Shown here: positions 48,490 through 63,000 of the stretch, piece after piece
Layout of the letters: each line of letters opens with the position of its first letter
Numbering within the stretch: position 1 is the stretch's first letter
NCBI RefSeq assembly: GCF_020360975.1
Contig: NW_025408679.1
Location: 1 to 64,000 of the forward strand
DNA: 64,000 nt
Direction of reading: 5' to 3'
Source of the DNA: Hirsutella rhossiliensis
Lineage: Eukaryota; Ascomycota; Sordariomycetes; Hypocreales; Ophiocordycipitaceae
Notes under the pieces: generated by a model
Database searches by the model: none
What the model saw: only the letters and a program-made list of their open reading frames with translations
Told to the model about the DNA's origin: nothing
Position numbers and translations under genes: made by a program

Positions 48490-50108
48490 TATATAATTAT
48501 AAGGGCTAAATTAAAATTCTACTAGTAAGTAACTAAAGTTATTAGTTATATCTATAAAATAAATAAAAGGTACTATATAAAAGCTAAAGTTATTAAAATT
48601 AAGGAATAAATAAGATACCTTAATATAATATATATTAGAGTTTTCCTTAGTATTATACGATACTATTAAATCTAGATTAAATAGTTTACTATCTTAGTAA
48701 AACCCTTTATAGACCTATTAAAAAAAGAAGTCTATTAAGAATAAGGAGATAAATAAGAAAAAGTAATAGCTGCCTTTAAGGAAGCTATTATTAATCTAGT
48801 CTTTTTAATATCCCTTAATATTAGCTTAGAAAGAAGAGATATTATTTTAATATATAATACTAGTCTACTTAGCTAGGAGGTAGTCTTAATATAAATCGTT
48901 AATAAAAAAAGCGCCCTATAAGGTTCGAAAGTAAAACGTAGTTATTAGTAGAAACTAAGTATAATATAATAAAGAGGGAGTATAAGGATATATTAAGTAC
49001 GCTTAAGAGACTAAGAATATACCTATATAGTATATATTTTATCTTAGAAACTAACGTATAAGTCTTAGTTAATTAACTAAAAGGTGCCCTTAAAGGCGTT
49101 CTTAGAACTATAGTAACTTATTAGATAAGCTATATTTTCCTCTTTAACTTTACTATATAATACGTCGAAGGTAAGAAAAATAACGTAGCTAATACGTTAA
49201 AGGTAAGAAAAATAACGTAGCTAATAGACTCTTAAGAAAGCTTAAAGGATATTTTAATATATTAAATAAGGAAAGAAAAAGCGATATTAAAGAATTTATA
49301 AACTTTTACTTAAATATAGTATAAGGGACTAAGCTATAAGGGGACTACTTAAAGGAATCGAGGATAATTATATACTTCCTTTAAACGTTAAAACGGCTAG
49401 AGGGCCTTTCTTAATAAGACTATAGGAAGCTATATCTAAAGAGTTTAAATTTCTAAGTTAAAGATTAAAAGCTTTAGCGACTTCCTAAGAAGGAAGGAAG
49501 GGGACCTATACTAGTTAAAAATAACCTAAAAAAATAGAAAAGAATTATTATAAAGTACTATACCTAAATAGGATATAAGGGCCGATAAGTTATATATATA
49601 TTTATAAAGAATAAGTATTAGTAGGCTAGCCTTTAAAACGATATTTATAGTATAATCTCTTTTTATAAAGAATACTAATACTTTATAACTAAGAGACCGT
49701 AGGAAGTTATACCCGCGACTACGCTTAGCTACCTTATATATAAGATTTACTTTAATAGCTAGTATATATTGTCTAATTATAGGTATTTATACCTAATAAA
49801 AGTATAAGATAACCTTATTAAATAGGTAGAAGTAACCTTAGTTAAAGAAATTACTATAGGAGCTATAACTTAATTTATACTCTTAATTATTTATAGGTAT
49901 AGCGTAATACTATACGCTATAATTAATAGAGGGCCTAAAATAAAAAAAGACTTTAAGTATATCCTAGAGGATATAAGCGTTAAAGTTATTTAAACTTTAG
50001 TATATAATCTAAAAGCGAACATAGTAGTAGAATAAGGGTACTAAAGGTTAATAATAGTACTTATAAAAATAGTAGAGAAAAAGGGTAAGTAGATTAAATA
50101 CCTTAACT
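48490..50108 (+). mobile_element. Gypsy family X copy 3, pol 3' part
   Basis: It matches copy 2 from about 58905 to 59775 and then continues beyond the point where copy 2 is interrupted. It therefore shows RNase H (LETNVQVLVN-like) followed by an integrase region (about 49590-50090) that is absent from the other copies. It is cut on the right by Copia C4 at 50109. Confidence 0.75.
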
Positions 50109-53100
50109 TATCGCGAAGTATAGCTTAATTTCGTAGTTTTTATAGATATCCCTTAGTATAAGAGACTAAGGAAGCTAAAAACACCCGGTATAAAAGAAGA
50201 AAGAAGGAGCTAAAAATAAGTATAGAAAGGAGGGTAGGGGTATAAAGGGAAGTAGAAGTAGCGATAGCCTCTTATAAAGGTAGCGAGAGATAAGATAGAT
50301 ATACTAGCAACGGCTAGAAAAGAAAGGAAAAACTAGTAAAAGGCTTAGTAGTTAAAAGGATATTAGTAGCTTCTTTAAGTAGGATCTTTTTTTTATTAAT
50401 TAAGATACTAGATAAGTATAAAGAGAGGCGTTAAATAAAGGAAAGAAGGATAATTAAGGCAATATAATAATTACTCCCCTACCCTTATTACTACTCCTAT
50501 GAGAATTAAATCTCTTTACCTTACCTATCTAACCCCTTACTTTTAATTTTACCTTTATATATTTTTATATACTTCTTATATCTCTCTATATAAGAGTTAT
50601 AAGCTTAGGAGGAATAGAACTCCTATACCTTCTAGCTACTATAAAAGGCACCTTTCTTATATCCCTTATAGCTTCCTTTTACCCTTCTTACTAAAAAAGC
50701 TGATTTTTAACTAACCTTTCTACCCCCTCTCTCTATAATAATATTAAAAAAGGGACTCCTCTACCGCCCCTATAGTTTATAAGACGATTCTTATAGAGCC
50801 CTAAGATTAAGATAAGTAGGTAAAGGAGCTATAGGCTCCTATAGATAGAACTATTTATAATTTAGTCTTCTTTAATAAGTAGGACCCTCTTAAGCCCCCT
50901 CTTTATCCTAGGGTAATAGAATTTATAGAGGGAGCTTCCCTCTTCTCTAAGCTAATATCTATATAATAAAGAGCTTTTTCTACTACCTTAGGTAACTATA
51001 AGAGTTACCGTAAGGAGTACCTCTATAAGATAAAGCTACTAACTACTATATATATAGCGATAATAGAATCCGTTAATACTATAAAGCTAATCTTTCTTTA
51101 AGAGAAAGAGACTTCTAGGCAGTGGTTTTTAAAGCTCGAGACCTCGATAGCTCCCTTAAAGGGCTATATAACTAACCGTATTAAGAAGACCTATATAGTA
51201 TACCTAGGAGCCTTTTCTACTAGGAACTTACTAGCTATATATAGCTAGCTAAGTAAGAAGAAATCTTTAAGGAAGCTAACTAATACTTTCTTATAAAAGC
51301 TCTTTCCGGCTAATAGCTATAGGATATATCTATACTAATAAAGCTTATTAGTAACGGTTACTTAACTATCTTTTAAGAGGCTAGCTAGGAACTAGATAAA
51401 GAGGCTACTAAAGTATAATAGTAAGTAGTCTTATTCCTTTATAGCTAGCACTTAACTTAAACGGTTTAACCTATAGCCCTTATTACTATAGCCCCTACTA
51501 CTACTACTACTACTATAGCTATTGCTCCTTTAGCTCTACCTCCCTTAAGAGTATTAATACTGTCTTTAACGGCTGCCCTAGGCCCGGCCCTAGCTCCGCC
51601 TTATACTCCGGGCCCGGCCCCGGCCCCGTTAGTTAGACCAGCCTAACTAGTCCCCTAATAGACCTTTTAGTCCGTTAGTCGAAATATTAAGGAACTAGTC
51701 GAAATCGAACCTCTTTATTAAATTAGTAATAAGGGGTAAAAGGGGAGGGTTTTTAAGCGGACCTTTTAGATCGGGATAAGGATTCCTTAAAGAAATAAAA
51801 GACTAAACGAAACGGCTGCCTAGCCTATAAATCCCTAGGCTATCGATTATTATAATACTAATAGGTCTTTAAGGAAAAACGACTTAAAGGATTTAACCTT
51901 TTAAAGAGGCTATAAGAAACGATATAATAGTCTCTTAAGGAGGACCCCTTATTATAGAAGAAGATAGATAAGATTTAGGTTACTAAGAAATAGTAACTAA
52001 CGCCGCTGCTTTTATTTAAGCGATAAATTTAAGGAAAAATCGTTAGTATAGTAAATCCGGCCTTTATCTTTCCTATAGATTAATAAGGCTAAAACTAACC
52101 GTTAGAGCCCTCCGATTACCCCCTACGAAAATTAGCTATCCTTAACTCCGGTGCTTCCCTCGATATCTATAATATACTCTCTTAATTCCGGTCCTTTAAG
52201 AAGGTATAAAGGGAATACCTTATTACCGGGGAATTAACTATATAGATAGAAAGATATAGAAGGGTAAATCGTACGATAAAATTACCTAATAAGACTATAT
52301 AAATTCTTCGACGAAAAAGGGTAGCTTTTTACCTTTAATTTTAATAAGCTTAATTTCCTTTTACTTTCTTTAAAAGGAAGGAATCTTCTAGGATATAACG
52401 TCTAAGCCTATAAGGCTAGTCTAAAAGAGTTAGACTATTAAGCTTATTAAGGAAAAGTTCGGTTAATTTATTCTCGAATTCTAACCTATTTATAGGAAGG
52501 AACTTCTTAAGAAGTTAGCTTTCCTTACTAAGAGGAATAGGTCTATTATAAAGGACCCTCTTTTAGTAGCTTAAGGAGACGGTCTTCTTTAGCACGTATA
52601 ACTTAGTTACTAAGGCCCCCTAGCTTTATATAAGCCAGGCCTATAATAGGGCGTATAAATAAGGGGCCTAAAGACTATAGAATACGAATACTATAGCTAA
52701 GGAAAGACTAAGAAATAAATTTCTAGACGGACCCTTATACGGCTAGACTAGCCGTATAAGGAAATTTAGGTCGATTAGACCGACGTCTCTACGAACTAAG
52801 AAAGCTTCGTTAGGGTAATATTTTTTATAGACGTCTTTTTAAGGATAGTTTTCCCTTATTTCTTACGAACTAACCTAAGTAAGTATAACTAGTCTACTCT
52901 CTAAGACTTTATTAACTAAATAGAATCCTACTTTAGCTATAAGGTAAAGAATATATAGGCTAATAGAGAGCTATTTATAATGGATATCTTAAATTAGCTT
53001 TAAAAAAGAGGCATTTTACCCCTCCTATTAGCACCGAATACCTAGGCCTAGAATAAAGGGGTAGAAAGATTAGGGGGTGCTATAATAGAAAGGGCCTATA

Positions 53101-53748
53101 TAATAAGACTTACTATAGGGCTTCTATATAACCTTTAAAGGGAAGTTATTAAGACCGCCTATTACCTTTAAAACCGGACCCTAAGGGTCCCTAAGGGCCT
53201 AAGGGACTATAGGGACCTAGAGACCCTTATTAAGACCTAAGGAATAAACTAAAAATTACCCCTTAAGCACTCTATAAAGAAGAGGGCCTTACTAGCCTAT
53301 CTTTATACTTATAGCTATAAGGTATACGCTATAACTACTAATATATAGCTAAAAAGGAAGAAGAAAAGAAAGCTTAATCTTAGAGCCTTTATTAGTTACC
53401 TTATTAGTTATAATTCTATAAATATCTTCTAGATCTAGATTCCTCTTTTATAAAAGGTTATTATAACTAGGGATATAATTTTTAACGAATCTAGCTTCTT
53501 TAATAGAAAGAGGGATTAATAGCCCCTCTTACTATTATAACGTTAGCTAATTTAAAAGATTTAAACCCCCCCTTCTTAATAGTCTTAAGAAGAGGTCCTA
53601 GATAAGGAAATAAAAGAAGAAATTAACGTTAAAGTAGTTAAGGATAGCGCTAACTTTAAGGAAGAAAAAAAAGAAGAAGCTACTAAATTAAATAATCTAG
53701 ATAAAGAAAGAGACTATAAGAAAGCGGTAGAGCTAGAATATACCTACC
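50109..53748 (+). mobile_element. Copia C4, 5' part only, heavily RIP-mutated
   Basis: It starts with a 487-bp 5' LTR (50109-50595, TATCGCGAAG), then primer site GTTATAAGCTTAGG, gag and integrase collinear with C1. It ends at about 53748 before RT, at the junction with X copy 2. It is the most TA-converted Copia copy in the window, and even the primer site has further transitions. Confidence 0.88.
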
Positions 53749-56700
53749 TACTTTAATAGGTAAGATCGTACCCTTATAGATATTAGCCCGTTAAAGGGAT
53801 AAGACCCCTAATACTCCCCTTCTAACTTACTTCTAAGTATACTTAAAGGCGTTATAAAGACCTTAATTATTTAATTAAGCACCTTCCTTAATTATAGTTA
53901 ATTTAAATTTTTATTTTTCCCCTTTAACGTAAAGGCCGCTAGTTACGCGACTTTAGTAAAGATAAAGAGGTATAGAGTAAAGAAATCTCTAAGACTTATA
54001 TTTATAACCTAAGGCCCTTAAAGCTATATATAAGACCGATAATTAGATAATTATATAGTTAATTACTCTACTAATCCTTAGCTATATACTACGCGTACTT
54101 TAGGTATATACCCTTATCTTTATTAAAACTAGTGTTTAAGGCGTAAACTTATTATTCTGTTTTATTTATATAGCGATAAGTAGCTTTATAAAGCTAAGAA
54201 TACTTAGAGGATAATAGTATTATTTAGAAAATAAAATATAGGGATTTAATAATTAAAGTAGTAACTACTTTAATAGCTAGAGTTAGGGACCTAATAAGGT
54301 AATAGACTTACTAGGAAATAAATAATTAGATAATACCTTTACTAGTAGTAAAGGAAAAGTAATAAGCTAATACTAGAAAACCCTAAACTCTTATTATCGG
54401 CCCTATAACCCTTAATACTAGCGACTTCGTTAAGAAACTATAATCCTTATATAATACTTTAAAAAATATAAATAATAACGATAGTATAATCTAGACCGTT
54501 CTAAAACCCTACTAAGACCTCTTACTTATATATATACTAATAATATTAATATAGGTACTAATAAGGGATACCTTAATAACCTTAACCTTAGCTCTCCTCT
54601 ATATAGTAGCTTATAAAGAACGCTTACCTCCCGTTAATAAATAAGAAAGTAAGTAATAAGATAGTTATAATAAGATATCCTTTAACTCCGAAAACTCTAA
54701 CTTTAAATTTTATAACCTTATAATCTATAAGTATATTATATCTAGAAACGCTAGCCGTTAAAAGGGATTATATAATCCTACTACTAGCGATATAAAGAAA
54801 ATTAAGGTAGATATTAATAAGATTACTAATAGACTTAAAGATATACTTACTAAAAGCTAAGATAACCTTATAAGAAGACTCTACTAACTATAACTCTTAC
54901 TTATTAGTAAATTTAATAGTAAAAATATAACTAAATTCCTTAAGAAGTTTAAATAAGAGATATATATTAACTATATCTATAATAAAGTTAAAATAAACTA
55001 GCTTAAAGTCTATATCTCCTTTATATAAGCCCTTACTATTAAAACTCTTATAAATAGACTTACTTAAGAAAAAGTAAAAAAGAGACTCCTTTAATATTAC
55101 TATATATATAATATTAAATAACTAGAAACTAGTAACGACCGCTTAAACTATTATAATACTAAAAAGCTTAAGACTATTATAAAAGTTATAAAATAGCTTA
55201 GTCTTTACTTATACCTATAGCGTAAGGTATAACCTAATAGCTAGGAAGAATCTATAGTTTAGTTATACTTTATTTACTATATAATACTAAAAGAGCTTAT
55301 TATTAATATTATAAAGAGAAATAAAAAGATATTTAAAGTTATCTTAAAACTCTTATATAAAAGCCTTATCTATATAATTAATAACTACTTAGTACCTTAC
55401 TAAGATATTAAACGATAAGATATAGTATCTAAAGTCTATAATTAAAAGCTTAAGAACCTAAAAAAAGACTAGCTTTTTAGGGAAATTAATAAAGTAATAA
55501 AGGAAGCTAAATTTAATAAAGGTAAAGAAAAACTTCTTAAAGAGTTAAAGAAAATAGAGAAGAAACCTAGATAGCCTATAAAAGAGATCTTAGACTTAAT
55601 AAAAGCCTTTAAAGATATAAAGATTAACCTTACTTACTAGTAAGAGTAGATATTTAACTAGCTTAATAAGGAATAAAAACGTATTAGTAGTAAAGGCTAC
55701 TTTTTAAGTTATAGATAAGGAGGTAGTATAAATATTATTAGATTTTATAACCTATTTAATTAATATATATAGTTTTAAGTTAATACTTTTAACTAGCTTA
55801 AGAGATACTTTTATTATAGTAAAGAAAGATACTACCTTAATAAGTATAAGGTATACTTTTAAGACTATAAGATCGGATTTATAATATATAAAGTAGTAAA
55901 TAGGACTCTTTACCTTAAAAGAAAAGATAATAAAAGCGTAATTCCCTTAGTACTTACTAATAGGTTTTCTTAAATAAGTATATATATTTAAAGGCTTATT
56001 ATATACTAGGTAGATATATAGCTAGGCTCCTTTATATTACTACTTATAAAATAAGTTAAAGCTATAGTTATACTATCTTACTTAAATTAAGCTATTAGTA
56101 AAAGATAATCTAGTTTCTTAAACTAGTTTTAGAAATATAGAAGCTTATATAAGTAGAAGCTAAGGAATCTAAAAGTAAGCGATATAAGAAAAGAAGTAAG
56201 AAGGATATTAGTTATTATAATTATAGATAATATATAATAAAGTAATATATATAATTAAATAATCTATATAACTATAATAAAGATTAATGCTTATAAAGGG
56301 AAAAGATAAAACGTTAAAGAGGATATAAAGGAAATCGAGATAATAAGAATAGTAAAAACTAGCTTAAAGATTATCCCTATATATTATAGATATAAAGTAG
56401 ATCTAGATAAGAAGTTTAATAAACTTATAAATAAAATCGTTAAAGAAATTATATATAAAAGAACCCCGATCCCTTTAAATTACCTAATTAACTTTATTCC
56501 TTAACTAAGTAAGAGACTTAATATAAGATATATAGATATAGCTAAAGGTATAGAAAATACTAAATTCTAGACCTTAGAGAAAGTAAAAAGTAATATAAGA
56601 CCTTATAAAGCTATGATAACGGTTATAAAAGTAGCTAAAGATAATATAAAGAGTAGTTTACTCCTCCTTAAATATCTATAAGGAAAGCCTATAGTAGCTT

Positions 56701-59700
56701 TAATATAAGTTAAAGAATAAGATAAAGAATACTAAGTTAAACTAATTAAGCTTACTTACCTTACTTATAAAGAATCGGATTATAAGCGGCTTAAAGTCTA
56801 ATAAGTATTAAAGGAAGTTAGGTTTATAACTAATATAATTAGCGTAATATAACTAGCCTAAGGACTATTTAATTAATAAACTCTAAAGGTAATAAGACTA
56901 AGGAAAGACGAATTTATTATATAAGAAGTAGCACTCTTAATAAGATACTAAAAGATAACTCTAGAAGACCTTATAGCGATTCCTATAATATATATAAATA
57001 TATTCCTTATACCTTTCTACTTACTTAAGTATATATAAGACCTACCTTATATTTAAGTATAGCTTAGTAGCTAGAAAGCTAAAGTTCTAAGCGCCCTAGT
57101 TAATACTAAGTTTAAAGGAAACCTTATTATTAAAAGATATATAAATATATATAAGCTTAAAATTCTATTAATAAGAGTATTAATAACGGTATATACTAGG
57201 TCCCTTATAAATATAGTTAGGGAGGTAGAGACTAATCTTTATCTAGGTATAGCCTAGATACTAAACTATCTTTATATTACGCTAAATAAAGTCTTAGTCC
57301 CTTTTATCTTAGGTATACTATTTATTAAAGCCGCTTATATATTATTTAATTATTCTTTAAGGAATAGCGATATATAGGTTAAATATTAAATCGGTACTAT
57401 CTAGGTAGTTATACTAGTAGTAGGAGCTATTAAATAGGAGATTCTAAATAAGGTCGATATAATAAAATCCTTTTAAACTACGACCTTAATTATTAATAAA
57501 TATATATATAAAAGACTAAAGCTTAAGGAGACTATATAAGAAATAGCTACCTAGCTCCTAAGAAATCTTTTTTAAGCTTTAGTAATAAAAGTTAAAGAAA
57601 ATAACTTAAGAGCTACCTAGTAATTATAGAGAAAACCCCTTATAGATACCTTAATAGCCGAGATTCTCTTACTAAGAGGTAAGATCCTTAGTTATAAAAG
57701 GGGCGCTAACTAAGTCCTTAACCTAGCTTACGCTAGCGTAAACGAGCTCTTAATAGTACTAGTATAATAGTAATTAATTATAGATAAAGGAGATAAGGCG
57801 ATTCTAGTTATTAGATCTAAAATAGTAAAAGAGATTATTAAAGTTATAGTTATAAAGGCTATAAGAGAATTTAAGAAAAATATTATTTAAGCTAGAAAGA
57901 AGTTTAAAAAGATCTAAAAGGTTAAAGTTAAGATAGGGAGGAAACGACCTATTAAATTATATAATCTAAGAGTTAATACTATCTTTAAAAGAAAAGTAAA
58001 TAAGATTAACCTAATTAATAATACTTTATTAAACGGCTTAATATTAAAAGGGGACCTTAACTAAAAAGGACTAAATAAAATACTATTAAAGATAAGATAT
58101 AGCCTAGACCCTACTTTAGAATACTTAATAGGAAAGTTCTTAAGTATATAAAATAGAAAGCGGCTTTTAAGGGCTTTCTTATAAAGGTAGAAATCTAGAT
58201 CTTTAATAGTATTTTATTTAATAAGGAAGTAGCGTTATCCTAGGAATTTATAAAAAGAGGTAAAGTCGACCTAGCTATAGCCCCCTTATAGGTTATTACG
58301 ATAATAGAATATAAGGTATAGTAAGTAGCTTTAATCCTAATCCTAAAAGTAATAGAGTAGAAAGTTATTAATATCCTTAAAATTAAACTAGAAATAAGAG
58401 TCCTTAAAAAAGGGTATAGGCCTTATAAGAACCCCTTTTTCCTAGTAGTAAAGAAAGATAAAGGACTAAACTTAATTAATTCTACTATATATATAAATAC
58501 TATAATAATAAGAGATATAAACCTACTACTAAATATAAATAGGTTTAGCGACTACTTCTAAATATATAAGATCCTTTCCTTCCTAGACCTTTTTTAAGCT
58601 ATAATTAGATCCCTCTTAATATTAAAAGCTATAACTTAATAATATTTACGATACTTATTAGCCTATTATATATATATATACTCCCTTAAGGGGCTATAAA
58701 CTTAGTCGGCTAATTTATAAGGATAATATAAAGATTCCTATAAGACCTTATACTAAATATCTATAGGAGTTTCCTTAATAATATAGGTATTAAGGGGCCT
58801 AATATAATATATAATAATAAAGAGGTAGCGCTAAGAGTAAGGAGATTTATCTTTAAATACCTTATTAACCTTAATAAAGTCTTAGTTAATATTAAACTCT
58901 TTAGGTATATAATTATAAGGGCTAAATCGAAATTCTACTAGTAAGTAATAAAAGTTATTAGTTATATCTATAAAATAAATAAAAGGTACCCTATAAAAGC
59001 TAAAGTTACTAAAGTTAAGGAATAAATAATATACCTTAATATAACGTATATTAAAGCTTTCCTTAGTATTATAGGATATTATTAAATCTAGATTAAATAG
59101 TTCGCTATCTTAGTAAAACCCTTTATAGACTTATTAAAGAAAGAAGTCTATTAAGAATAAGGAGGTAAATAAGTAAAAGCGATAGCTACTCTTAAGGAAG
59201 CTATTACTAATCTAGTCTTTTTAGTATCCCTTAACGTTAGCTTAGGAAGAGGAGATATTATTTTAATATATAATAATAGTTTGCTTAGCTAGGGGGTAGT
59301 CTTAATATAAATCGTTAATAGAAAGAGGCACCCTATAAGGCTCGAAAGTAAAATATAGTTATTAGTAGAAGCTAAATATAATATAATAAAGAGGGAGTAT
59401 AGGGCTATATTAAGTATACTTAGGAGACTAAGAATATACTTATATAGCGAATATTCTATCTTAGAAACTAACGTATAGGTCTTAGTTAATTAATTAAAAG
59501 GTGCCCTTAAAGATATCCTTAAAGCTATAGTAACTCGCTAGATAAACTATATTTTCCTCTTTAACTTTACTATATAATACGTTAAAAGTAAGAAAAATAG
59601 TATAGCTAATAAACTCTTAAGAAAGCTTAAAGGACCTTTTAATATATTAGATAGGGAAATAAAAGGCAATATTAAAGGATTTATAGACTTTTACTTAAAC

Positions 59701-59778
59701 GTAGTAAAAGGGACTAAGCTATAAAGGGACTACTTAAAGGAATCGAGGATAATTATAGACTTCCTTTAAACGTTAAAA
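53749..59778 (+). mobile_element. Gypsy family X copy 2, longest uninterrupted copy
   Basis: It starts CTTTAATAGG at 53751. The probable LTR runs to about 54240, then gag (about 54300-55200, TKFLKKFK-like and TIIILKSL), protease (about 57200-57330) and RT (about 58400-58950). In RT, YKNPFFLVVKKDKGLNLIN and the LPQG/FLDD-region equivalents are recognisable despite stops. RNase H (about 59260-59600, LRRLRIYLY, LETNVQVLVN, VKSKKN) follows. It ends at 59778 against a TRIM copy, with the integrase missing. This RT type (NPWFLVKKKDG...INA) is a common fungal Gypsy lineage distinct from the chromovirus. Confidence 0.85.
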
Positions 59779-60076
59779 CTATTATAAAAAAGATATAGCC
59801 GCCTATTAGATATAAGCGATAGCGTTAATTAACGTATATAGTATACGCGATATACCCCTTTAGGGATATTAGGTTAATTCGTCCTAGGATACCTAGATAT
59901 CCTAGACTATAGCGGGAATTTTTATATAGGCAGGCCCTATACTAAAACCGCGCTTAATTACGCTAGCGGGACTTAAACTACGGGCCTTTAAGTAATACGC
60001 GCTAGGCTAGCTAAAAGTACGTACGTAGTTACTAGGAAGTTCCTAGAGGGGTAACCCCTCCGCCCGGGCTTATAAC
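59779..60076 (-). mobile_element. Second TRIM copy, one LTR plus internal region
   Basis: It is homologous to 35070-35370, with the 3' LTR (about 59779-59851), purine tract, A/B-box region (more mutated) and primer site CCCGGGCTTATAAC (60063-60076). Instead of the expected 5' LTR, Copia C5 begins at 60077. Read on the minus strand, the primer site of the TRIM follows a Copia LTR directly. Confidence 0.85.
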
Positions 60077-63000
60077 TCTCGCGTAGGGAGATACGAGAAG
60101 TATATAAAAATATATAAAGGTAAAATTAAAAGTAAGGGGTCGGATAGGTAGGGCAGAGAGATTTAATTCTTACTAGGGCAGTAATAAAGGTAAGGGAGTA
60201 ATTATTATATTACCTTAATTTTCTTCTTTCCTCTATCTAACGCCCCTCTTTATACCCGTCTAGTATCTTAATTAATAAAGAAGATCCTACTTAAAGAAGC
60301 TACTAATATCCTTTTAACTACCGAGCTTTTTACCGGTTTTTTCCCTTCCTTTCTAGCCGTTGCCGGTATATCTATCTTATCTCTCGCTACCTCTATAGGA
60401 AGCTATTGCTTCTTCTGCTTCCCCTTATACCCCTACCCTCCTCTCTATACCTCTTTTTAGCTTTTTCTTTAAAACCTGTTTTTTAGCTTCCTAGGTCCCT
60501 CGTACTAAGAGATATCTCTAAGAACTATAAAACTAGGCCACGCTTCGCGATATACCCCCTTAGCTATAGCCTGCCCCTTAAAGGCATAGCTAATATAGCT
60601 TCGGGCTAGTAAGCGTATAGAGGAGGTCCTTAGCTTTATACTTCTCTCTTTACTTAAGGAAAGCAAGGGCCCTTTTAGGTCCCTAGGCTCTTTTAGACCT
60701 ACTTAAGGAAAAGGGGCCTAAAGAAGGGAAAGTCTTATAAGAAAGGGGGCCTTCTTTTAAAGGGAAAAACCTAATTAAAATAGGGGGCCCTTTAAAGGGA
60801 AAAACCTCTTCCTTTTCTTCGGCTATAGACGTTACCTTCTTATACGTACTATTAGCTCCTCTCGTAGACTCTTAAGGCAGGCCTTTAAAGACAGCTATTC
60901 TTAAACGTCTTTTAGCCTAATTTACTATATAAAGACAGCTAGCTTCTACTTTAGTAAGGGCTTTATAAGACCGTTAGCTTTTATTAATACTATTAGAACT
61001 TAACGGATAGAAATAAGTCCCCTTTAGACCTCTTAGCGTAACTAATACTAATAGATATTAATATACTATAGCTATATTAATAGCTTCCTATTTTCCTCTA
61101 TAAGAATTCGTATAGTCTATATATTATCGTATTCTATAGCTAATAGGGTTAGAATTTATAGTTATAGAGAAATAGGTAGCCGGATAAGGAAAATCGCTTC
61201 CTTTAACGCTTTTAAAAGAGCTAGTAGCTCTGCCTCTATACTAGAAGTCGTAACGGTAGCTTACTTCGAAGCTCTCTAAGTAATAGATCCTCTAAAAAGG
61301 GATATAATATACCCCTATAAGCTTTTTCTATCTAATAAATTATCTATAAAGGACGAATCGCTTAAATAAAGGAAGATTTTAATAGCTTATTTCCTTCCCT
61401 ACCCTCTTAGGCATAGACTATATAATCTCGTTAAATAGAGATAAAGGATAGCTTTATCTACTACTTTTTAATACCTAGGGCTAGGATTCTAGTTATGCCT
61501 AGCTAGCTAAGAGACTATAAAAGAGATATCTAGTTTAGTAAAAATAGCTAAAAAAAGCAAGGAGCCTACCTTCTATTAATATTAGTGTTTTACTTACTCC
61601 CTAGCTTAAAAGGACGGATTAGGTAAAAGCTCTTTATCTAATATAAGTATAGAGGGAAGCTTCTTATCGAGGGAATTAAGGAGGAATTTATAAGCGACCT
61701 TATCGATATAGGCGTCCTAGGTAAGCTAGATAGTCTATTAGGACCTATTCCTAAGGATTTATATCCCTAAGAACTACTTTAGCTCCCTTAGCTTAGTTAT
61801 CTTATACCTTTATTATAGGCCTTATATAGCCTCCTTAGTAGTAGCTTCTTCCTCTTTTAAGTAGGCCTAGATAATATCGTTAATATAAAAGAAGACCGTG
61901 ATTTTACCCTTCTATATTATACACGGTTCCTAAGGGACTTTCTTAAAGCCTAGGGCTTCGATAGAACCTATTAAATACTATTACTAAAGAAGGGGTAATC
62001 TTCGTAGCCTATATAGAGCTTTCCTAAGCTATAGAACCTTTCCTAGCTATTAGAAGCTTAGTTAAAGGCGTATATAGATAACCTTTTCTTCTTTCTTAAG
62101 TAGGCAGTTAATAAAGGCGTTAACTATATCTATCTATTCGAGCTCGAGGTCGAATTCTACTACTATAGCTATAAGGGTCCGAAAAGACATCCCTACTAAG
62201 GTGGTTGCCTTAGTAGGTAGATCCCCTTTTCCCTATTAATTCCTATAGATAACTAGCCGGGCTTTATACTTTTAAAGGAAGCTATGTTTATTAGTCTTAT
62301 AGATAAAGACCTACTTATAGCTAAGGACCTATTTTCCTCTTACCTTTTTCTTAAGGACCTCTTTAAAAGACCCTATCTCTTTATATAAGGCTAGGTAGTC
62401 TTTCTAGGCCTAGAAAAACTAGTCTTTAAAAGGATATCTCTCTAGCTGCTTCTAGTTTACTAGTAGGTCTAGGAGGTCTCTTTTATATACCTTCCTTACT
62501 AATAGTAGCTTAAAAAGCCGGCCTACTATAAACGCTCTATAGGAACCGTCTTTTATTAGCGTTAAGTAAAAGTCGGAAAAACGATCGAAATAAGGGAGAG
62601 GTTAGTCTTCTTTTATATCGGGCCCTATACCTTCCTTTACTTCTTAAAGTAAGGATAAAAAGGCAGCTATATAATCCTTCGAGAGAGGTGCCTTTCCTAC
62701 CCCCTTAGGGGTCGAGATAGGAAGACTAACTAAAAAAGCTACTTTTAGATCTTCTTCTTATTCTATAAGAGGAAGCGTAGGTAGGTAGGCGTATTCTAGC
62801 TCTACTACTTTCCTATAGTCTCCTTCTTTATCTAGATTATCTAATCTAGTAGCTTCCTCTTCTTTAAAGTCGGCGTTATCCTCGACTACTTTAACGTCGG
62901 TTTCTTTTTTTATTTCCTCGTCTAGGACTTCTTCTTAAGACTATTAAGAAGGGGGGATTTAGATCTTCTAAATTAGCTAACGTTAAAAGAGTAAGAGGGG

